Below are positions 6,588 through 9,409 of a DNA stretch of 9,409 nucleotides, in pieces. Position 1 is the stretch's first letter. Each line of letters begins with the position of its first letter. The stretch is from the NCBI GenBank assembly GCA_903870305.1, contig CAIQCM010000035.1:1-9409 (forward strand), in the 5' to 3' direction. The DNA comes from an uncultured bacterium (GTDB lineage Bacteria > Patescibacteriota > Patescibacteriia > CAIQCM01). Below the pieces are notes generated by a model. The model worked only from the letters and a program-made list of their open reading frames with translations. It did no database searches and had not been told where the DNA came from. The translations under genes and the position numbers were made by a program.

Positions 6588-6878
6588 ATGAAGCAATATT
6601 ACGTGTATATTCTGGCCAGCGAACGCAACGGTACTTTATATATCGGAGTAACTTCTGATTTGATTCGCCGCGTCTATGAACACAAAAACGATCTGGTTGA
6701 AGGTTTTACTAAAAAATATAAAGTTCACAATCTTGTTTATTACGAATGCGCAGATAACCCCGAAGCGGCGATAACAAGAGAAAAACGACTCAAAGAATGG
6801 AAAAGGGAGTGGAAGATTGATTTGATTGAGAAAAATAATATTGGTTGGAAAGATTTATATCCGGATATCATCCAGTAG
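6588..6878 (+). CDS. Single-domain GIY-YIG nuclease (UPF0213/COG2827-like)
   Basis: The protein is 96 aa, the full length for the stand-alone GIY-YIG family. The GIY-equivalent is YYVYIL (4-9) and the YIG strand is LYIGVT (17-22). The catalytic arginine region is DLIRRVYEHK (24-33), with H32. The metal-binding glutamate is probably E65 in AITREKRLKEWKREWK. The fold cuts DNA by a single-metal mechanism; the cellular job of this subfamily is not established. The gene is visibly more AT-rich (two sampled 60-base stretches gave about 42% and 30% G+C) than the housekeeping genes around it, and palindromic repeats flank it on both sides, which suggests transfer as a unit. Its last codons lie in ATATCCGGATAT and CATCCAG, which resemble repeat edges. 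ATG 6588 is fixed by the -10 box just upstream and by the family start. Confidence 0.9.
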   Translation: MKQYYVYILASERNGTLYIGVTSDLIRRVYEHKNDLVEGFTKKYKVHNLVYYECADNPEAAITREKRLKEWKREWKIDLIEKNNIGWKDLYPDIIQ

Positions 6879-6898
6879 CGAGATGCTTCGTTCTGGGG

Positions 6899-6927
6899 AG
6901 CTGGATCCCGGCGTTCGCCGGGATGAC
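6899..6927 (-). repeat. Solitary palindrome after the GIY-YIG gene
   Basis: A perfect 8 bp stem ATCCCGGC/GCCGGGAT (6905-6924) with loop GTTC, flanked by CTGG and GAC, in the same orientation as the right half of the composite elements. It begins 20 bases after the GIY-YIG stop and has no T-tract. Confidence 0.8.
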
Positions 6928-6958
6928 AAATAAAATAATGACGCTCCATATGCTAATT

Positions 6959-7062
6959 GTCATACCGACGAAAGTCGGTATCCAGCTTGGTCGCGCGGCA
7001 GTTGTTTGTTGAAACGGGTATCCTAGATTGAGCTGGATCCCGTTATTCATCGGGATGACGGA
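6959..7062 (+). repeat. Composite palindrome element, copy 2
   Basis: The left hairpin is ATACCGAC/GTCGGTAT (6962-6981, loop GAAA); the right is ATCCCG/CGGGAT (7037-7056). The core is homologous to copy 1 in the same orientation. Relative to copy 1, stem bases change in compensating pairs (G-C to A-T in the left stem, C-G to T-A in the right). Its tail GGAAAAACAA matches the bases after the repeat fragment at 6560-6569 and serves as the T-tract of the tRNA terminator on the other strand. Confidence 0.85.
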
Positions 7063-7097
7063 AAAACAAAAGACCTTCAATCGCTTGGAGGTCTTTT
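7062..7097 (-). terminator. Rho-independent terminator of the tRNA operon
   Basis: On the minus strand a 9 bp stem AAAAGACCT/AGGTCTTTT (7089-7097 with 7068-7076, loop 12) is followed by GTTTTTC. The stem begins on the last base of the tRNA-Met CCA end, so tRNA and terminator touch. Confidence 0.75.
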
Positions 7098-7174
7098 GGT
7101 GCCTGGGGAGGGGCTCGAACCCTCGAACCTCAACGTTATGAATGTTGCGCTCTAACCAGCTGAGCTACCCAGGC
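7097..7174 (-). tRNA. tRNA-Met (CAU), elongator type
   Basis: The acceptor stem GCCTGGG/CCCAGGC is perfect. The D-arm is GCTC/GAGC, the anticodon loop TTCATAA (CAU) and the T-arm GAGGG-TTCGAGC-CCCTC. CCA is encoded (7097-7099). The paired 1:72 position excludes the initiator. The anticodon stem CAACA/CGTTG has an A-C mismatch at 31:39. A tRNA-Ile with lysidine-modified CAU cannot be fully excluded. Confidence 0.9.
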
Positions 7175-7181
7175 CAGGCTA

Positions 7182-7215
7182 TTTTGGAATTTGGTTCTTG
7201 GTTGTTGGTTCTTGC
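7182..7215 (-). repeat. Heptad array (CAAGAAC word) between two tRNAs
   Basis: On the minus strand the units read CAAGAAC, CAACAAC, CAAGAAC, CAAATTC, CAAAA with a 7 nt period. It is the same word as the array inside the carboxypeptidase gene (3275-3327), inverted and 3.9 kb away. It lies in the spacer between the initiator and elongator tRNA-Met; the rest of that spacer shows nothing clear. Confidence 0.75.
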
Positions 7216-7274
7216 CCCGAAGGGCCGTTATAGCTTGTGCAAGTCTGACAACGAACATGCGTTCATTGGCAAGC

Positions 7275-7346
7275 TTGCGGGGACCGGATTTGAACCGGTG
7301 ATCTCCAGGTTATGGGCCTGGCGAGATGCCACTTCTCCACCCCGCT
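7275..7346 (-). tRNA. Initiator tRNA-Met (CAU) with C33
   Basis: The acceptor AGCGGGG/CCCCGCA leaves A1 opposite A72 unpaired, the D-stem is GAGA/TCTC with A11:U24, and the anticodon is CAU, all initiator marks. The D-loop is short (AGTGGCA). The anticodon stem-loop is CCAGG-CCCATAA-CCTGG: position 33 is C where U is nearly universal, and the 29:41 pair is A:U, so only two of the usual three G:C pairs remain. The T-arm is ACCGG-TTCAAAT-CCGGT. CCA is not encoded. Confidence 0.92.
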
Positions 7347-7348
7347 AT

Positions 7349-7428
7349 ACGAGTTGCGAGTTGTTAGTTACTAGTTTCGAGTTTTTGACGGAGGACTCGC
7401 AACTCACAACTAGCAACTCGTAACTCGT
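7349..7428. repeat. Inverted heptad arrays (ACGAGTT word) forming a 34 bp imperfect hairpin between tRNAs
   Basis: The left arm 7349-7382 reads ACGAGTT, GCGAGTT, GTTAGTT, ACTAGTT, TCGAGT. The right arm 7395-7428 on the minus strand reads ACGAGTT, ACGAGTT, GCTAGTT, GTGAGTT, GCGAGT. The arms align in register; the loop is 12 nt. The hairpin would sit in the precursor RNA between tRNA-Leu and the initiator tRNA. Confidence 0.85.
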
Positions 7429-7429
7429 T

Positions 7430-7512
7430 TGCCGCCGGTGGGACTTGAACCCACACGACCTTGCGATCAAAGGATTTTGAGTCCTTCGCGTATGCCATTC
7501 CGCCACGGCGGC
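7430..7512 (-). tRNA. tRNA-Leu (CAA)
   Basis: The acceptor GCCGCCG/CGGCGGC is perfect. The anticodon stem-loop is AAGGA-CTCAAAA-TCCTT, giving CAA for UUG codons. A class II variable arm (GATC-GCAA-GGTC) and T-arm GTGGG-TTCAAGT-CCCAC follow. CCA is not encoded. It is the first tRNA of the minus-strand operon. Confidence 0.95.
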
Positions 7513-7551
7513 GTAAGATAATCAAATATCCGTCAGGTGAACGGATGCTTC

Positions 7552-7580
7552 AATATACTCTCAATCCTTATGCTTGTCAA
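7552..7580 (-). promoter_or_regulatory. Sigma70-type promoter of the tRNA operon
   Basis: On the minus strand a perfect TTGACA (7575-7580) is followed after exactly 17 bases by TATATT (7552-7557). The start would fall near 7545, about 33 bases before tRNA-Leu; that leader holds a small hairpin, ATCCGT/ACGGAT (7530-7548). The -35 box overlaps that of the parA promoter. Confidence 0.75.
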
Positions 7581-7602
7581 AGCGGGTTTTCGCTGATAAA
7601 CT
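7574..7602 (+). promoter_or_regulatory. Sigma70-type promoter of parAB
   Basis: TTGTCA (7574-7579), 17 bases, then TAAACT (7597-7602). The parA ATG follows after eight bases, so the transcript would be leaderless or nearly so. The -35 box covers the same bases as the tRNA promoter -35 on the other strand. Confidence 0.65.
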
Positions 7603-7610
7603 ATTACACT

Positions 7611-8396
7611 ATGGCTGTCGTCATTGCGATCGCGAATCAAAAGGGCGGGGTGGGGAAGACCACCACGGCCGTTAATATTGCCGCGTCCATGGCGGCGGCG
7701 GGAAAGTATGTACTTTTGATCGACTTGGACTCGCAAGCTAATGCCACTTCGGGACTCGGAATCGACCACAAAACGCTCGAGACCAGCATTTACGATGCGC
7801 TCCTTGGCCGCTCGACCATGCGCTCGGTCATTCAGCCGACAAATTACACCGGACTCAAGATCGCGCCGGCGCACAGCGCGTTGGCCGGCGCCCAGGTGGA
7901 GCTTGTCGAGATCGATCGCCGCGAACACCGCCTTACCGATGCGCTTTTGGAAGTGCGGAACGATTACGATGTCATTTTGCTCGATTGCCCGCCCTCCTTG
8001 GGACTTATCACGGTCAACGCCTTCACCGCCGCCGACGCGGTCTTAATTCCTGTTCAAGCTGAGTACTACGCGCTTGAGGGCTTGGGACAACTTTTGGAAA
8101 CCGTGGCGCTCGTTAAGGAGAATTTGAACCCGAAACTTGAAATAATGGGCGCGGTCATCACCATGTTCGACGGCCGCGTGCGCCTTTCGCAATCGGTGCT
8201 GGAAGAATTGTACAAGTATTTTCCCAATAAGATCTTCCGCTCGGTCATTCCGCGCACGGTGCGGCTCGCCGAAGCGCCGAGTTTTGGGCAGGCGATCATC
8301 TCTTACGACCCCGGATCAAAAGCGTCGTCGGCTTATGAACGACTTTCGCGAGAACTCATTGAAGCGATCGAAGACCGTTTGAAACTCGAACTTTAA
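7611..8396 (+). CDS. parA: Chromosome partitioning ATPase ParA (Soj type)
   Basis: ParA is a deviant Walker ATPase that forms ATP-dependent dimers on the nucleoid and moves ParB-parS complexes. The 261 aa protein lacks an N-terminal helix-turn-helix, as chromosomal Soj/type Ib ParA do. Visible motifs are the deviant Walker A KGGVGKTTT (11-19, signature lysine K11), the A' motif LLIDLDSQANAT (about 34-45), Walker B VILLDCPPSLG, and the conserved AEYYALEG and IPRTVRLAEAPSFG blocks. ATG 7611 is chosen because MAVVIAIANQKGG is the family start and the promoter -10 ends eight bases earlier; an upstream in-frame extension from 7461 would run through the tRNA-Leu gene and is not real. parB follows after 11 bases. 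Confidence 0.97.
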   Translation: MAVVIAIANQKGGVGKTTTAVNIAASMAAAGKYVLLIDLDSQANATSGLGIDHKTLETSIYDALLGRSTMRSVIQPTNYTGLKIAPAHSALAGAQVELVEIDRREHRLTDALLEVRNDYDVILLDCPPSLGLITVNAFTAADAVLIPVQAEYYALEGLGQLLETVALVKENLNPKLEIMGAVITMFDGRVRLSQSVLEELYKYFPNKIFRSVIPRTVRLAEAPSFGQAIISYDPGSKASSAYERLSRELIEAIEDRLKLEL

Positions 8397-8407
8397 ACAC
8401 CAACACA

Positions 8408-9289
8408 ATGGCCAATAAACCTTTTTCACTCGGTCGCGGACTTTCGTCGCTTATTCCAAAGCGCGATGAGGCCGCGCCGCCGCATGTATCCGCCGCGTCC
8501 GTGTCGTTCGTTCCCGAACTTGGGAGGATCCACGACGTTTCTATCGGCCGCATCACGCCCAACCCGCGTCAGCCGCGCCATCACTTTGACCGCGCGGAAT
8601 TGGAGTCGCTCATCGCCTCGATCCGCGAGCACGGGATCATTGAGCCGCTTGTTGCGCGCCTGCTACCCGACCACTCCTTTGAACTTATTGCCGGTGAGCG
8701 TCGTTTGCGCGCGGCGACCGCCTTGGGACTCACTTCGGTGCCTGTCATTATCCGCGAGACCAAGGATGATCGCGACAAATTGCTGCTGGCGCTCGTTGAG
8801 AACCTTAACCGCCAAGACCTGAACGCCATTGAAGAGGCCATGGCTTATCGCTCGCTCAACGAGGAGTATGGATTTACCCAAGACGAGATCGCGAAGAAAG
8901 TCGGTAAGGCGCGTCCGACCATCGCCAATCTCATGCGCCTTTTGTCGCTTCCCGAGGCCATGCAGCAAGCGGTGATCGACGGGCGCGTGAGCGCGGCGCA
9001 AGCCAAGGTGCTAGCCGGCATAAATGATGACCGCGATCGTGAAAAGATGTTCGCTTCAATGCTGGGCGGGGGAGTCACCGTGCGCATTGCCGAAGAAGCG
9101 GCGCGCGAGCGCAAAGCGGTCGATAAGTTGCCGCACGCACAGACCCGCGCCGACGCCGAAGCACTGCGCCTCGTCCTTGGCACGAAAGTCACGATCACCG
9201 GCGCCGGGCGCAAAGGCGCGGTGAAGATCGGGTACTATTCGGAAGAAGAGTATCGGGAACTGATGAAGAAACTAGGGGTACGGGGGTAG
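8408..9289 (+). CDS. parB: Chromosome partitioning protein ParB (Spo0J/Noc family)
   Basis: ParB binds parS sites, spreads along DNA as a CTP-dependent clamp and activates ParA. The protein has 293 aa. The N-terminus has the ParA-contacting block SLGRGLSSLIP (7-17). The ParB/sulfiredoxin-like CTP-binding domain covers about 43-135, with IxPNPRQPR (49-57), GERRLRA (96-102, the ParB box) and ENLNRQDLN (131-139). The parS-binding helix-turn-helix lies about 155-177 (GFTQDEIAKKVGKARPTIAN). The C-terminal dimerisation segment ends YYSEEEYRELMKKLG. No parS palindrome (GTTTCAC-GTGAAAC type) is visible in this window. It forms an operon with parA and ends before a terminator. Confidence 0.97.
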   Translation: MANKPFSLGRGLSSLIPKRDEAAPPHVSAASVSFVPELGRIHDVSIGRITPNPRQPRHHFDRAELESLIASIREHGIIEPLVARLLPDHSFELIAGERRLRAATALGLTSVPVIIRETKDDRDKLLLALVENLNRQDLNAIEEAMAYRSLNEEYGFTQDEIAKKVGKARPTIANLMRLLSLPEAMQQAVIDGRVSAAQAKVLAGINDDRDREKMFASMLGGGVTVRIAEEAARERKAVDKLPHAQTRADAEALRLVLGTKVTITGAGRKGAVKIGYYSEEEYRELMKKLGVRG

Positions 9290-9303
9290 GGGTGCGTTGA
9301 TGT

Positions 9304-9405
9304 TAATGTCGAATGACTAATGTCGAATGTCGAATTCCGAAAAAAATGAAACCCGCTTTCGCGGGTCTTATTTTTTAGACATTCGTCATTCGATATTCGA
9401 CATTC
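9304..9405. repeat. Inverted heptad arrays (GAATGTC word) flanking the parB terminator
   Basis: The left array 9304-9338 reads TAATGTC, GAATGAC, TAATGTC, GAATGTC, GAATTCC. The right array 9378-9405 reads GACATTC, GTCATTC, GATATTC, GACATTC, the complementary word in inverted orientation. The terminator hairpin sits between the arms, so a much larger stem could form around it. The array reaches nearly to the window end. Confidence 0.85.
9351..9376 (+). terminator. Rho-independent terminator after parB
   Basis: The 6 bp G+C-rich stem ACCCGC/GCGGGT (9351-9356 with 9361-9366, loop TTTC) is followed by CTTATTTTTT and preceded by an A-tract (9340-9346). Confidence 0.85.
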
Positions 9406-9409
9406 GGCG

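Noticed and set aside
6329..7062. CRISPR array
   Set aside because: The repeats are palindromes in both orientations with unequal spacing and homologous cores, and there are no cas genes.
6868..7080. Minus-strand open frames of about 70 codons across the second repeat copy (also 6740-6949)
   Set aside because: The peptides (for example WIPTFVGMT, CHPGERRDP) come from the same palindromes, and the frames overlap the GIY-YIG gene.
7142..7423. Plus-strand open frame across two tRNAs
   Set aside because: It is composed of antisense tRNA and heptad repeat sequence.
1821..7550. Shared 13-mer GAACGGATGCTTC at 1821 and near 7539
   Set aside because: One such match is expected by chance in a window of this size, and the surroundings differ.
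7461..7610. N-terminal extension of ParA by 50 residues
   Set aside because: It would pass through tRNA-Leu and the divergent promoters; the family start and promoter place the start at 7611.

Overview
The window reads as a chromosomal segment of a free-standing bacterial genome, most likely a candidate phyla radiation (Patescibacteria / Parcubacteria-like) organism. The reasons are the compact gene forms (an aspartyl-tRNA synthetase without the usual bacterial GAD insertion, short single-domain proteins), tight ATGA-coupled operons, no recognisable Shine-Dalgarno sequence before any gene, and a mixture of housekeeping genes with repeat-filled spacers. Stops are TAA, TGA and TAG, so the standard bacterial code applies and not the TGA-glycine code of Gracilibacteria/SR1. 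The phylum assignment is an inference from gene style, not from a marker phylogeny.

Layout. 1-1071 is the 3' part of aspS. 1150-1743 is a YbaK-type tRNA-editing domain with a lysine-rich tail. 1754-1912 is a spacer with a cloverleaf-like inverted repeat and a heptad array. 1921-4656 is a tight operon: scpA, scpB, a secreted D-Ala-D-Ala carboxypeptidase and a small DedA-like/COG2426 membrane protein. 4734-5771 is a GT4 glycosyltransferase. 5761-6228 (minus) is a small membrane protein with a His/Asp motif, convergent with the glycosyltransferase. 6329-7062 is a repeat island: seven short palindromes, four of them in two copies of a ~104 bp composite element that flank a GIY-YIG nuclease gene. 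7097-7512 (minus) holds three tRNAs (Leu-CAA, initiator Met, Met-CAU). 7611-9289 is parA-parB, closed by a rho-independent terminator at the right edge.

How the parts work together. ScpAB (condensin partners of SMC) and ParAB (origin segregation) are both chromosome-segregation modules. The carboxypeptidase and glycosyltransferase serve the envelope. AspRS, the editing-domain protein and the tRNAs serve translation. The tRNA operon and parAB are transcribed divergently from two good sigma70-type promoters whose -35 boxes lie on the same seven bases.

The strongest unexplained signal is in the spacers. Nearly every non-coding gap carries a degenerate tandem array with a period of exactly 7 nt. 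Each locus has its own word (AGTTATA, ATTAGAT, ATGAAAC, CAAGAAC, ACGAGTT, GAATGTC), and three loci are arranged as inverted arms that can form long hairpins. One array lies inside the carboxypeptidase coding region, where it encodes the linker after the signal peptide. The second signal is the GIY-YIG gene embedded among palindromes, which resembles the known REPIN/RAYT partnership but with a different nuclease.
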